Below, piece after piece: positions 1-14,303 of a stretch of DNA of 64,000 nucleotides (positions are counted from its first letter, which is position 1; the number at the start of each line of letters is the position of its first letter). This stretch comes from Ptychodera flava (taxonomy: Eukaryota; Hemichordata; Enteropneusta; Ptychoderidae): the NCBI RefSeq assembly GCF_041260155.1, contig NC_091930.1, positions 15,929,656 to 15,993,655 on the forward strand. Direction: 5' to 3'. A program made the position numbers and the translations under genes. The notes under the pieces were generated by a model. The model made no database searches. It saw only the letters and a program-made list of their open reading frames with translations, and was not told the origin of the DNA.

Positions 1-1259
1 ACTTGCTCACAATTGAATGCCCTCTCAACTTTTTTAATCAATTTAACAAACTCTCAGTGAAATGGTAACCATTCATAGCCTGATCTATGGCCATCGTTTG
101 GCGATTAGAACGCACTTAAAGTCCCAAGTTTACTGGCAGGAAGAGTACCTTTCGGGTTCATTAATGGAATTTAAATGTTATTGTATTGACTTGTTTAATT
201 CACAGAGCAATTAGAGCGTATTTGATCTTCTACATACTTAGTATGTCATAATGTGTAGAAAAAATATCACAATGTAAGCTTATTTGGAGAGTAAGACGAA
301 CATTATGGTTTATTGACATTTTAATAATTGTTGCGTAATGTTTCTAGAATTGAGTTGTCTTCAGGGTGACCATTTAGAAGTCTTACGTCCAATGGAAATA
401 ATTATGCTCTTGTTCGGCCAATAAACGAGTGAAACTACATCAATTACTTAAACAAGAGTTACATGGACAACTGGTATGTGGAGACTTTATTAGTCAAGTT
501 AGAGATATGCCGATGAAAGAAAAGCTGTTTGCGAGTAGTTCTGAATGTTTCTTAAAGTACATGGCTTGCACTGTGACCAATTGAATGTGTGTAAACAAAT
601 TGAAACAGGAGGTCAAGCAAACAATAAACAAACAACCAAAACAAGGCGTCATTGTTTAATGACACAGTTATAAGATCTGTTACGGTGGTGTAATAATGAG
701 TTTAATAAGAATTCACAAAGTCTATCCTACTTTCGCAATCTAATTCGTAATCTACACAAATAACTGAAATGACAATTCATTCCTTTAAATTATATGGCGA
801 CGTCGATCTAGATACAACCATGAGTAGTCAACGGTTGGAAAATTATGAAGCAAAGTTAACATTATCAGGAAATATTGTGTTTATTGCTTCGGAATCTTTC
901 AAATATTCAAGGAGTAGATCTGAAACGTTTTCACAGCCTGTTTAACCATTTACATATGAAATGATAGACAGCGATTTCGGCTTCATTTATTTCAAAAAGT
1001 AACAGGTAACCTCGAGCTCGCCTTTGTATCCGCGGTCACTACTCCATTACTTAAAGTGATATGGTTTCAAGTCGAGTCTCCAAAAATAGTTTTCCAAACC
1101 TGCCAGTGATGTCTGGAACAGATTGGTTCATAGCGACTTAGTATTCAAGTTAGCAAATTTAACCTTAAAAGCGCAACACAATGGATGAAAATTTCTCTCA
1201 TTTCGACGATAATCTGACTTAAATATTAATCGCTCAACGAAATTAGAGTACTATAAATT
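1..1259. other. 3' flank of the TRPC-like gene, no gene seen
   Basis: AT-rich DNA beyond the stop codon of the channel gene. I see no convincing exon, RNA gene or repeat here. It may include the 3' UTR of the minus-strand channel gene. Confidence 0.5.
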
Positions 1260-4200
1260 TTATCGAGCTACTTCGACTGCAGTACCATAACTCGACGCAC
1301 TGTCGGTAGAGGGCGCCGGACCACTATCTCCATCCTCTTCTTGATGATCCAGATCAGCTAAACTGTCCAGTCTTTTCAAAATCCGGGATACTGCCTTATT
1401 GAGCTGTGCCATACTATCACTATAGTCATACCTGTAGAACCAGATGAAAGCAAGATTACTTAGCATAATAAGTCGGTATATCGTGGCCGTATAACTTTTA
1501 TAGTTACGCATGTTAACTTTGTCAATCACACTTCACATCATATCAGAATGTGCCCGCTCATGGTAGCATTTTGACAAACAGTTCAGTACGATACAAACAA
1601 CAAAATGAAGAGAAAGAATTCAGCCAAATTCAGCCAATTCAGCCAAATTGGTATTTTGTTCGTTAAAAACTACAAGTGACGTGATGCCGGAATTCTGACA
1701 GCTCATAACTGATAAAGCTAGTAGATTAAAATAATTATTGGAAACTTTTGGAAAATTTTGTGAAAAAAAAACGGTGATAATATTTTTCAGATTATAGGCT
1801 GTTTTTATGTTGATAGTTTATGATATCATTTAACATTCGGTGTGCAGACAATAAATACTCAAGACATATTTGTAACATTTATATCATGCCTTACTTAATT
1901 TTTCCTAGTGAACGACCAATGTCCAATCCCGTTATGATGTTTGACATGGATAGCATTAGACAGATACTAGGACCACGATTGGAACTAATTTTGTATAATT
2001 TGATTTTCATACTTTTCAAATTTCTCAAAAGTGTTAGGTGCCATATAGATGAATGTTTCAATATTACAAATTCCTCATAAAAACAAGTGTGTAACTTAAA
2101 GATCCATTAGCTGTAACTTTGGTCATTTTTTACATTTTGTTTGTTCTGTGTATCATCTGCAGTTTCTGGTTTGAATTCCTGAACCATGGAGAAATTCCTA
2201 ATACTTAACTCATAAATATACCCTATATGAGTATAATCTGCATTGTTATTGTTTAAATTTTGTATTCAGGTCCGGACTACAATACATTTATCAACAATAA
2301 CAATTGTCATTTCACATATACAAGCCGTGTTGGCAACCAGGACACCGAGCATTGGTCATTGATGATCAGATTATCGTAAAATTCTGTGGTTGATACATTA
2401 AAACAGAGTAGTGAAAAATTAGTCAAAAGTTACAGCTAATGTCCCTTTAAAAATAAAAGAGATGAGCTTACATTTATAGATTTAAACGACCTTCCTTCTC
2501 CATGCAATTATCCCAAATTAGTCCCAATCGTGTTTCACTGAAATATACCTATAAGGGGGATTGCGCCTCGGGGACAGATATTTGAGCTTTCTATTTTAAT
2601 ATTTTTTTCTGATCTATCACTTGTGGGGTCATTGTAAGGCTCTTGATGTAAGAAAAGTTTTTCACTGTCTCCATTTTTCGAAAATCGAAAATTGTATCTT
2701 TCCCCTTAGAGGTAAATCAGGGATAGGAGCCATGTTTAATTTGTAGTATCGGGAAATCTTAGGTAATTTGTTTTATCTCTAGTACCAAACTTTGCATTGC
2801 GACCCCTGGTTTTTCTTCTTGATCTGGTAAGATAATTATCGAAATTTTATTGAGGAAAGTTTGAGCAAAAGTGTGAGTCTTTCACTTTCGTGGCGCATAC
2901 TACCTTAAACATTTTATACACAATAGTAACGTTCAGTGAACAACCTGTCTATATTGACGATATTATCACAAAGTCATCTGGAATACCTAAAACTCGACAG
3001 TTCCTGTTTTAATACCAGGATATCGTGTTGGGTGACAGCCTTGGTGGCGTCTTCCTCGTCTTCGTAGCCATCGCTTCGTTTATCTGAGATGTAGCGTGAC
3101 ATCAGACGACTAACCACCGTCTGAAAGTCAATGGAGACACTTACAGTGGTGCAATAGATTATCAGTGACGTTAGGGTGAGACTGTGTTTGTCCGTTGGTA
3201 GTTTGTATATAGCTACATGCATCGATGTTGGCTACCTGTTTTAGGGGCCGTGGAAAATTAAAACATTAAAAAATTAAACGCAACCAATTGTGTTTGGCCT
3301 CAACCCCTCTCCCCCGGCTAAACGAAAGTTTGAAAGTGCGAAATTCCAACCAAACCTCATTCTGTATCAGCATACCCGGCAATCCAATTGATAATTTTTA
3401 CGTGGCAATGAAATCACGCATACGCTACCGACCACTCTCCCCGCATATCCCCTCTAAAATCAATCTATGTTCAGCGCTAGCTCAACAATGATGCAACCAA
3501 TAGATTGGAATTAAAACAGCATATCCAAAATGATTGTTACTTTATTTTTCTCTTCCGCTATATCAGATACTAGTATATGTCAAAGGAATGCTGGTGTAGC
3601 GCACTGGCCTGGTACACGCAGATGTAGCGCGATATTTTGCGACAAGTAGCGAGATGTTGCGATATGAAAAGATGTTGTACGCTTTTTATGCGCACGGTAA
3701 TTGAAATACAACAAACCTCCAACCCCCAACCCAAACACAGAAGTTGCGTTTACCGTGCGCGTGTTTTAATTATCCACGGCCCCTTAATTCGACGAATGAA
3801 AATTTGTGCTATTCTATTCAGCCGAGTAAAGGCATGGCAATTTTTAACAAAACATGCCTGTTATGCCTATTGTCATTAAGATTACACCATAGGCTGGTTT
3901 GAGTGGAACAGATACATACCTCGTATTCAGTTTGTAGTTCGGCTATCTTTGAAGAGTTGTCCTAAGGGAAACAAAACATGTGTCATGATAATCGGTAAAT
4001 AATGGCCAGCAATTGTTTGTAATTCCTGTGATTGCAAATATGAGCCTGTTTCGAGCAATTACGCATGAGTATGAATCTAGGGTAGAGTGCATGGCGAAAT
4101 TCAAACCAATCCACACGCCTTGACGGTATTCATTCAATCACGCACACGAAACTGTGTACACTATTTCTTTACAAGTGAAACCATATTGGTCTGTTTCTTC

Positions 4201-7200
4201 AGTACACCCAACTTGATCCAGACTAGATGTCTGAAAATGCATTGTTGAGCCGAAATACAATACAAATGACACTTTACATCATATGGATACCAATGCTTAT
4301 CCTAGCCTCAAAGTTGAAAGTATGCAAGGATGACCAGTGTAATATTGGTTTATGGCACAGACTGAAAGGAAAAGCACGTACGCCCTCAGCGTTAAAAGTT
4401 GCAACGTCACCATTGGGTTCTTTTGATGTGCTAAGGCGTACACATTCTGAAAATCATCTTGTACTTTATACAGCTCAGTCATGTAACAGTACATTAAATT
4501 CAACTTTAAAGAAACACGATGTTAACTAATTTGGGATATTTTTTATCAAATTTCTCAAAAGCGTAAGGTGCCATATAGCTGAATGTTGCGATATTACAAA
4601 TTACTCATAAAAACAAGTTTAACTTAAAAGCAAAAGCAGATGAGCTTACATTTGCAGGTGAAAACGACCTTACTTCACTATCCAATTATCCCAAATTAGT
4701 TCCTATCGTGTTAAGTAAACTTCGTTGTGTAAAGTATCTCTAAAATCTATCATTTGATACTATCATTGAATAGTCCATACCCGTTTCCTCTTTTGCTGAC
4801 GACACTGGGTCTTGCAGCAGATGATTTTCTTGATAGTCTTGAAGCTGGGAATGATGTTGAACGGTGGGGCCACTGTGGCGCCCTCTTCAAAGTAACCCAT
4901 CCACATTTGTGTGCGGTAAAACTTCCACTCTCGATCAGCATTTTCCTAATCCATACAAAAAAGATCCGAGCGAGAGTAAGCATCGTACTGGCCGTCACGG
5001 TAGCGACGTAGCGATGAGTTCTAAGAAAACTTCAATACTTGCAAAAACCCTAACATAATACTATGAATGAGTAGTTGTGTGTTGGCGCGCCATCATCGAT
5101 AACAAACGAGGTCAGTCCTGGATCTCAAACTGACAGTCCAATTTGGATTAAATATTTCACTTTAACTATCAATCAGAAGGACGCGAAAAATTACGATCAT
5201 TTCATTTTCTCGCAATTTGTTTTCTAGCTTTAAAGGGATACAGTCGTCGGAAGTGCGCTCAAAGGTCATCATGGGACACATATGACCAATGGCAACACAG
5301 TATCCAAGGTAAGATGGTGATTGATGAAAGTTAAAACATGTCTGTCATAATCTACAACGTGTAATTCAAATGTTGCAGCTATGATGATGAGGTGCATCGA
5401 GATATCGCACATGAAATACATTGTTTGTAAACAAGAAACTCGCACAGGCGCAGTTTCGACGACTGTTTTCCCTTAATATATTACACCGATAGCAAAATAT
5501 GATGCACAGCGTTATATAAAAATTTTTAACATTATTTACGACAATAATAACAATAACATTCAAAAGCAAATATAAGTGTAACGATCCATAATAAATTGCT
5601 TCCAGTGCAGTCATCAGAATAAAAGACCATCAACTGACAAATGAAATAATCCACCATGGGCGCGGGCCCGGAACACTGAATGACTCACCTCTACACGCGT
5701 GTAGGTGTTACTCATCATAGCGATCAAGGCATTCAGCAGGACGATGATTGCTAATCCATGGTACAGGGCGAATGCAAACTCGCCGGTATTCACGGTGACG
5801 CCGTGGTCGGCTTCCACTCCCAGAACCTCCAGGTCAATAAGGCCGAATAGTGACCAGAACAAGGTCCGTATAGTCATTAACACCCTGGTGGAGAAATCGA
5901 TGAAAGACACGTGAATCTAAACTTGATATTCCTGGTTCATATTGGTAAAGCCTGCACACCTGCCCATCTATGTCAATATTTTTATCAGTGATTTCAGTAT
6001 TTCAGGAAATAAAGACTGAAAAATCCATCGCTTGACGGCGCTCTCTACGCCAGCAAGAGGTGAGCGTATAGAGCGCTCTCGAACTAATTATCTTTCAGCC
6101 TTGTTTGATATATGCATTATTTGTTTGAGTAATAAGCATTGAAGCCTACTCCGTGGAAATTCTGTTTTTATAACATTCACAAGAGTTGCCTGAGAGCTTC
6201 TCGAACCCTAAAATAAAGTAAATATGCTGATGCCTGTTATTTTGTTTGTTTATGTATGTTTTTTTTTGTGTTTTTTTTTGCCTTATTCATCACCAATCTA
6301 CAAAAAATAGCATGCGTGAAAACTGTCGCAGCCAGCAGTAGAATTTACCAACTCACCCATCAAAGGCATTCGTGCACTCCCACTTCTTGTGTTCCTCACC
6401 GGCGACGAGTTCAGTGATGCAGTTGAAAGACCAATCACTGGCGTAGAATTTGTACAGCTGGGTTAGACCGATCGCAAACGCTAGCAGCATCAGGAAAAAT
6501 ATTACTAGAAACTTAGCTATGTCATAAAACATGCCCCAGAGCGAAATCTGCAGGGGGCCAATATGGCGGTTAATTACCATAATATGGAGCAGGCGCAGAA
6601 AGCTGATGATGTTAGCGAGGGCAAAGAAAGCCTCGGCGATAATGTTAGGGTCGTCGCCTGGCCACTGCATGCGGGTAATTATTTCGGGTTTTGCTATGTT
6701 GAATAAGTCTAAAATGACGAAGTACAAGCCATTTGAGAAGGCCCGGACATTTTCCGGAGTAAGATTCGCGCTAAGATTCTTGCTGTTAGTCTCGACGTAG
6801 CTTGTCAGTTCATTCAAGACTAGGTTCGATGCTGTCGTGTTGAACCATTCCGAAACGTCCGGTTCTTTCTCTGGGGGCGCTGCAGCCTGAGTAAAATAAA
6901 CGACGAGTTGGAGATGAAAGTTCGTATTTGGCAAAAAAAACCAAAAAGAAAACAAAAACAAAAAATCTATCATATATTTACTGTTGTGCGCAGTGTCTCA
7001 GTAGAAATTGATAATGGATTGACCTTTTTTAAATCATTGACAGAGACATGGCTAACAAAACCTAATAATTTTTTTCATGCTCAAGAATGTAATTCGCCAT
7101 ATTCAAACGTGTATATTTGCAAACTGTGCGAGTAAATATCATATTTAGAATTTATATCAGATAACTGGGTACCGGTAGTTACCATGCTACTTCTCTTGCG

Positions 7201-10200
7201 TGAAAATCGAGTGTGAGGGCGCAATGCCAAGATGACATAAAGCGAAGAACATGAGACCAAGCATTTCATAATATTGCAAGAAAAGGTTACAAACTTAGCA
7301 ACTGACGTCACCATTTCCAAACACTCGACGTGTCAGAATCGTACTATGACTTACGCGTTTGCCCATGGCATAGAAAAAGAATATATAGGATATCCAGTAC
7401 AGTGAAATTTGTATGATATCCAGGACATTCCAGGAATCCTGGCAGTATTCGTGTAGTCCACCGGACCATATCTCCTTCACCTCTCTCCAGGTTATCCCTG
7501 TTGACAATATCACATTAAGAAAAAATCGATGGAATCTGGCAAGATATCTGTCATATATGACGACCTTGGACATGGTCGATGATTTATTTCATCGACATGA
7601 CAAGTTCACTGCAATAAAACTGACGGCAAGGTAGTGGACGCCGGCCTTTGGGATGTTTTTTTTTTTGCCCCAACCGGACATTTAGAATTTAACCACACGT
7701 TTCCATATGCGGTCCGCGATGGCTCATTTTTGCAGCCTGTGTAATAAACGAATTTCTCACGGCCCTGTTGTTAGTAAAATTTTGCATTTTATATTTCTCG
7801 TGGAGTTAACACAGTGTTTAAATGCCATTTGTCAGTAGATTTTAGTGATAATTTATTTCTTTAATCACAAATTTTGCGCTTGGCAATGACTTATGATTCT
7901 ATTCTTGATCATGAAAACATGATGGTTCAAAATTTCCTTGAGGACGGTTGAAATTTTAACATTTTCGAGACGCGTTATTGCCTCAACTGGGAATACAGCG
8001 AAAGATGTGTGTGATGTCGCTATATCCATTATTCAAGAATTCCTCTCGGTTATAAGGTATGAAAGCCCGCTACTGAATCGTATACGATATTGTAGAGAGT
8101 TATCGGTCAGATCTTTCAAGAAATTCCATGACAGATATTAAAATATTGTGGACAAAAGTGAGACTCCTGGCGCTCAAATAACGATTGATATTATGAATTA
8201 GTGAAGCGAATTATTAAATTTCATCACTCAAAAATTGGTCAATATTGGGCTACTAATCCTGACGGGTGCGGTCCCTCTTGCAGCGTATGCTTAATCATTC
8301 TGGACACCTGGTACCACCACTTTACATTACTTTTTCAGGATTTTTAAACCCAATGTTGCAAACAAATCAGTAGACCTGGTATAATTGTTTCGCCTTGAAT
8401 GGCCACGATTATTGGACCAGTTTTGGTGTCACAATGCAGTCACTGACCCCAAAACAACGGCGATAGACTCACCGACAATGAAAATCAGCATGACGATTTC
8501 CACCTGCGTAGGGTTCCTTCCGTGACTTTCGTCCAGCAAGGTCAGGAATTCTTTGGCCTTGCTGGTGTTACCCTTAGACGTCGGGATGAAGGCGGCGAAC
8601 CCAACCTGGTCCCATGTCTCCACTCTCAACAAGACCAGTATTATTAAGAAGAGAAAGGCGAGGGAGGAGGCGACGTGCATTAGAAACTTTACGAATCTGT
8701 GAAGAAAACAAGACAACAATTATTGGAGAAACTAAATTAGCCGAGAAAATCATTTTAGTACACTATATTTAGTACCAGTTTATTACGTTTGTTTTAATAT
8801 TTCATGTATGTAATATTAAAAAGTTTTTTATAACTTTCTTTTGTAATCTTCAGGTGACTGGCAAAGCCTAGCGATGATTTTAAACTAAGAGCATCTCTAA
8901 CTTTTCTAAATTGATAAAATGCGGGCTATGAGTTACATTTCACTATCTCATGATCATAGCCTTCTGCTATGAGATAGAAGATGGCTAGAATTGTTTGACG
9001 AATAGTTGTAGCGGAACTCTTGTTAAGTATAGCCATAGACAATAGAAAAAAGGTAATTTAAGTTAACTTTCTACTGTCTGAGATATATATGATCGCACTT
9101 AATATTTGGCCAGTGAAACCCTTCAGCAACTTCTGTAGCTTTGGCAGTCCATAGAAATTCTAAAATGTTTTCTTTCTTGAACGAGAAATTATAATAATTT
9201 TGAACAGAACAGTCGTACGGAATGGCTCCTCTTCGTTCAGTTAAAAACTCATGGGTATGACGGACCGAACAACTGGTACCCGGGGCCGTAAATGTGATGT
9301 CGGGTGTCATACACATGCCATCGGTGAAATCGACCACTCTTGGGGAAATGGAAGATAATCGACACTAGTGACCGTGAACTCTCTGCAGTAATCAACCAAT
9401 ACGGAAATGATCGGGGAAAATTTTCGGTTTCGGCGCTATGTTCTGAAACACCGTTTCAAAGACCCATTGTGGATTATAGTGAAAGAATCATGAAATTTTG
9501 ATTGTCAAATTAACCACGCTGTGCCATCCTTTGAAGTATGTCACCTTGCACCCTTAACCAAATAGCATGCATTTTAGGTATGATGTCGGACACTATATGA
9601 TTATGGTTGTGTGCGTACGCGAGGTCGCGGTCCGCAGGCTCAGATATCAAGGTTTTGTGTTTATGATAGATATAATATGAAAGTCCGTTTCCAAAGAGAT
9701 AAACTCCGACACCTTCAAAATAAACCTTTCAACGACATAATAAACTAGAGTTTGGCAAATACTGTTGTCTTTCCTCGTCACCAAGCAGACGACGTATGCA
9801 CTTTTCTTTTCGAATACTTACGGTGTGTGTATAAGCTCATTCAGTCTCTTGAATGGCCAGACGATGTAGGCTAGGGATAAAAATGGATATCCGAACATAA
9901 CTGCCAAGACAAAAAGGACTTTGTGAGTGGACGAATAGTCTTCCCAGTCTTTGAGGCCGTAGTACCAACGGTTATAGAGCAGCTGTTGGCAGTTAGGATG
10001 GGTCACAAACTGAAATAAAAAGAAATTATATATTTCGTCATTTGCCGTATTGATGTATCAGTGTTTGAAGAATAAATACCTTTAATAAATAACTTTTGAG
10101 AGCTCCATCTAAGTCTTATAGTTTGAGGATAGCTTAAAAAATCATAACATAGTATTTGGCAGTAAAAACGACAGAGAGACAGAGAGACAGACAGACAGAC

Positions 10201-12816
10201 AGACAGAGAAAGAGAATGTTGATGGTTGAGTGTTGGAGTGAGTATACATTTGAAAGGAAAGATGACCTAGCACTATGATAAAAATACCTTTTTCTGTTCA
10301 TATTTGACAGCTTCAAGTGCTTTGTGAGGTTTTATCGTATCAATGGCCTCTGCGTTCCGCCATACTTGCGGACCGTGTGTCAAAACGGTGGTGATTTCAT
10401 GCTCGTTGCGCGTGTGGGTGAGTAAGTCGGCGGCGAACTGCTCGCAGTCCTCCCGCAGTTTTTCGTACTCCTGACCGAAGTGCACTTCTTTCTTGGCCAT
10501 CTTTTGCAGCTTGTGGCTGAGTTGGAAAGCCCGGCTGATCGGGTCTTTGCTGGTCAGGCAGATGTAGGATTCGCTAGTCAAGGCCCTGTACATCTGTAGC
10601 TGCTTCAGGGAACGCGACAGACCGTGTGTTTTCCCAAGCTTGTCTTCTTGCTCGGCGGACTCGAGGTTGGCGCCATTGTTCAACAAAATCTGTAAATGAT
10701 CGTGAGTAGATTTAAGAGATTACCCTCAGGCGTTGTGAGTTGGAATACGTTAATGGCGAAATAAAATTTTAAGGTAACATGGTCACACTTTAAGTAATAA
10801 AGGAACAAGCTACAAAAAATAAATAAATCCATCAATAAAATGAATAAATAAATAAAACAAATAAACAGACGAATTACATAAACGAAACGCGAGTAAAATT
10901 TATAGAGTACTTTTAGTGCATCTGCATGAAAAATCAATGCTAATAATTGGTAAATGCAGGATAACATTACATGACTTGGTAAATTATAGCTATTTTGAAT
11001 TTCGTCTTTTGGTATGAACATGACAAAAGGAGACGATATTATATTTACTAGACCAGCTGTTGAACGCAATGCGTGACCGTGACATTTTATACTACTAAAG
11101 GACCACTGAGACTGTAACATACACCGAAGTATGAAACTGAGATGTGATATTTGCTCTTGTCTGAGAGTACATGATATGCGCATGTCAACCCACCTTGCAT
11201 ACGTCATAGTTATTGCGATGTGCTCCGAGTATGATTGGTGTCACACCAGGTGGGAATTCCTTACTATCAGTACTGCCATTGATGACGTCATGTCCTCTAT
11301 CCTGATGGAGGAGAAGTCCAATAGGAAACAAGGAAATAAGCGGTTGATTATGCAATCGAGCCATATACCTTATATTAAGGATCATGTATCGTGCTTTATT
11401 GAAAAAATTCTTTGGTAGCCAAAATTTGTTAATGGTATTTTTTATGAATTTAGTAACTCTCAATTTTTGTTAAACGGCGTCACCGAGTCTGCTCTTTTTA
11501 ACAAGGTTGTAAATTTCAGTCTTTCCGTTTAACCTTTCGCTGACAATCTTGCTGTGAAATATGGACATTTGTTCAAGCTTATTCCTAGTGTCATTCCTAG
11601 CACGATTTATGACTGGAATTATCTGGGAGAAGAACAATCTATCCCTTAAATAGTTTCAATGGAATGCCTCTCTAGCAGAACAAATACGACGACTTATTTA
11701 TTGTTTGATAGAAACGGTGACATTAGTTATGTTTTAATCATCACAAACTAAATAGAAAACCCTTTGATGAATATTTGTTGAAGGAAATTTTAAAAAATAT
11801 GAATAAGACAACCCTTGATACTTTTTTGTGAAATTCATCAGCAATGAATCATAATATGTTTGATCATGATCAATAACTATCTCTATGAAGTGGTCATTTT
11901 TGGGGATAGAAGATGAATTCATCCTAACGCCACGGTAGCACAGTCCCCGCTAAACGGTACAATTTGTAAATTACATTCGAATGAATCCCCGCTCTAATAA
12001 AGTGTGTACATTACATACTTATGTATTGGACAAACTTATCCTGCAAACTTGGTGGATAATTACGTGAAATTAATTCTTCTCTCATTTCAAAAGTAAACGT
12101 TGACAATTATAATTCCCTCTTACCTTAAGAGTCTGCGCATGCTCACAAATGACCGCGACAGCTTTGACGAATCCAGTATCAACGGCTCGCAGCAAGGCGT
12201 TTCCGATATTTACCTGGTGTTGTAATAAACTCCTCAGAATATCTGAAGTGAAATAAGGAATTTCGGAAATGAGAATTTCACATGGGGGACAGGTTTTAAT
12301 TTTTTTCAGAATGTAATTGCGGGAAAAAAACCCTGAAAGGATATTACAGAGCCTCGCAGTCTTATTTGACGAGCAAAATGCACAAAACAAACACTTCTTG
12401 GTCTTCTGGCCAGAGGTCCATATATCTTTCTTTCATGCATATGACTTTGTTTGTGTACCGTCTATTTACTGTCTGTTCTGTGCTGTTTTGTGTCTATGTT
12501 TACAACTATTGTCTTACGAATTCTGACTAATGTCATTGGATTATGGATTGGTATGATTGCGATTGTTTTACCAACAACATCAGCAGTTGAGAAAATGTTT
12601 GTACTTGTATATAAACTTGACAGAGCTACCTAGCTGTCTGTTGATAATGGCAATATCTGCAGCATTCCAGCCATTGCTGTCCTCCACATTTTTGTTGAAG
12701 TCAGCGTCTCGGAGAAAACTCTTGACGGCTGCAGCGTCACCTTTCTCCACAGCCTCCAGGTAGGATCTCTCCTTGTCGCTTGTCAACACAGCGGCATCGT
12801 CAGCATCGTTCGCCAT
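1260..12816 (-). CDS. TRPC-like transient receptor potential cation channel (13 exons)
   Basis: Spliced gene predicting about 869 residues. Exons: 12630-12816, 12124-12242, 11194-11301, 10288-10689, 9822-10009, 8473-8696, 7355-7497, 6357-6886, 5689-5884, 4781-4945, 3920-3961, 2987-3120 and 1260-1431. All introns are GT-AG and every phase agrees. Order of parts: N-terminal ankyrin-type region (about residues 15-175), TRP_2 domain (about 180-250), six membrane segments, pore with LFWSLFG at 642-648, S6 with NALIAMM, TRP box [10 protein letters not shown] at 705-714, then a coiled, basic calmodulin/IP3-receptor-binding-like stretch near 769-815. Length and order fit TRPC channels, which pass calcium and sodium at the plasma membrane downstream of phospholipase C. 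The S3-S4 loop is longer than usual and has three N-glycosylation sequons (N473, N494, N498). The start is the only ATG ahead of the ankyrin region, and a duplicate of this first exon has the same start. The exact TRPC subtype is not assigned. Confidence 0.9.
1974..2532. mobile_element. MITE of the ACGATTGGAACTAATTT family, intron of TRPC gene
   Basis: Inverted ends resemble CACGATTGGAACTAATTT at the left and its complement at the right. Internal sequence is shared with copies at 4515-4710 and 14304-14474. This copy is interrupted by the TTAA element at 2100-2446. No coding capacity is visible, so it is a non-autonomous DNA transposon. The superfamily is not assigned. Confidence 0.7.
2100..2446. 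mobile_element. TTAA-flanked MITE nested in another MITE
   Basis: Ends AGATCCATTAGCTGTAAC and, inverted, GTTACAGCTAATGTCCCT. TTAA lies directly outside each end (2096-2099 and 2447-2450), the target of piggyBac and Kolobok elements. The surrounding older MITE continues on both sides, which matches the uninterrupted copy at 4515. A related element is at 22106-22730. Confidence 0.75.
4515..4710. mobile_element. MITE of the ACGATTGGAACTAATTT family, TRPC intron
   Basis: Uninterrupted short copy of the family at 1974-2532. The shared core runs from CTCAAAAG through AAATTACTCATAAAAAC to the inverted end CCAAATTAG. It has no coding capacity. Confidence 0.65.
5234..5472. mobile_element. TTAA-flanked MITE with AGGGATACAGTCGTCG ends
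   Basis: Left end AGGGATACAGTCGTCG and right end CGACGACTGTTTTCCC are inverted, with TTAA outside each (5230-5233 and 5473-5476). A core near GATATCGCACATGAAATAC reappears in diverged copies around 26400-26516 and 53750-53850. It lies in a TRPC intron. Confidence 0.7.
10171..10210. repeat. AGAC-type simple repeat
   Basis: Short run of CAGA/GACA units in a TRPC intron. It is low complexity and has no further function visible. Confidence 0.8.
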
Positions 12817-13389
12817 GATCCCCTCGTCATCACGCCTTCAAACGAAATGGGTTTATGATCCTGCAAGACGATTACGGTTGTTCAAGCTTAAGTAAGGAAA
12901 GTTTTCTGCATTCTGTAAATTTCATTATATTATCCAAATATTGACCATTCCGCCCCAACTTGTTCGGCAATGCTGATCAAACATAAATATGCCTACACGA
13001 ACTGAATTTCAGAACACTCCTTTTTTGGATCATACACTATTACCTAAATATGAGATAAATTGATAATTATTTTATCTTCTGTTTAAACAAGTTTTGTATC
13101 TAAATATACTCATATAACGTATTGTCTAGACATTAGGAACGAGGATATTGGACGACAACTTGTTCTCAAGATATTTAAAAGAAAACACCCCATAATGGTT
13201 ATTTATGTTTTTTTCAAATTTCATTGATCTTACGACGGAATCGTCAATTTGATGCTACCGAATGCCAATTATCAATTTCAATCGATTTAATTCCAACTTA
13301 CGTATACTTACTTACCCCTGAGTAATTTACTTACTAAGTAACTTACTTGCTTATTTTGTGCCTATTGAACACATATACCTTAATATTCA

Positions 13390-14160
13390 GCGTTATACAC
13401 CAGAACACAGGAGTTGCCGGTGTACATGCATAGAGAGAAGGGGAAGGTTTGACACGATTTTGCCCACCGGACCGTGAATCCAAACAAATATGGAGTTTAG
13501 AGTCAAATAAAAGGTCTACGTCGATAGCGAAATACCTCTTGCTTTTAACGCTCAAGTTTCAAGTGGGTAAACCAGCCTTTAGTCTCAATATCGGCCCCAA
13601 ACTCTCTAGTTACCCCGTCATCAGGCTGTTACGTACAGCAGCACCGCGGTTCTCATTAGCATTCCACATGAACCCGTGACCCACAAGCGCTGAATTTAAA
13701 CCCGCTATCAAACGGGCTACATATAGTGGTGTACAACGTCCAGCTTTGCGTTTTGAACAAACCCAAGTCGTGGATCCTTTACCATCGTTAGTTGGTAAGA
13801 ATTTTAGAAAATATTTTAGCAAAGGTCACGAGTTCAAATAAAACGCCAATTAATCCGCGCTGAACTATGGGTAATTTGTCCCACTCAAAATGTCTGACGT
13901 ACGTAATACTCTGATAATGTACGTAACCAGGAGTTTGGGGCCAAAATTGGGACTTAATAACGATGAACGCGTCTCACAGTTGGACATTAAACATTAAAGG
14001 TATTTAACTATCGAAGGACGGTAGTTTTTTGACTGCATGCGTTGATATACGTGGATTTTTATCGTCCACAGGATTCCGGAGGGCAAAATCGTGTCAAACC
14101 TTCCCCTTCTCTCTACGTATACTACACGGCAACTCCACGGACCTGTGCACCAGAACGGGA
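13390..14160. repeat. Long imperfect inverted repeat (foldback)
   Basis: Arms at about 13390-13640 and 13900-14160 are inverted and diverged. The best block is GAAGGGGAAGGTTTGACACG at the left with its complement near 14090. A second matched block contains GGCCCCAAACTC. The centre is near 13770. It looks like an old foldback or non-autonomous DNA element, and no gene is seen. Confidence 0.65.
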
Positions 14161-14303
14161 CCTTTTTCGACGGAACGAATACTTCTGATTTATTAATATA
14201 CTACAAATGTCTGAAACGGCAGATTCAGAGAACCTAATTACATGACCTTTTTTTTTGACCCGTCATGCGAGCCAAAAGAATGCTTTTGGTTTTTACACTT
14301 AAC

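Noticed and set aside
9071-9337. 88-codon minus-strand frame between two TRPC exons
   Set aside because: It falls where TRPC exons 5 and 6 already join in phase and it has no membrane or TRPC similarity.
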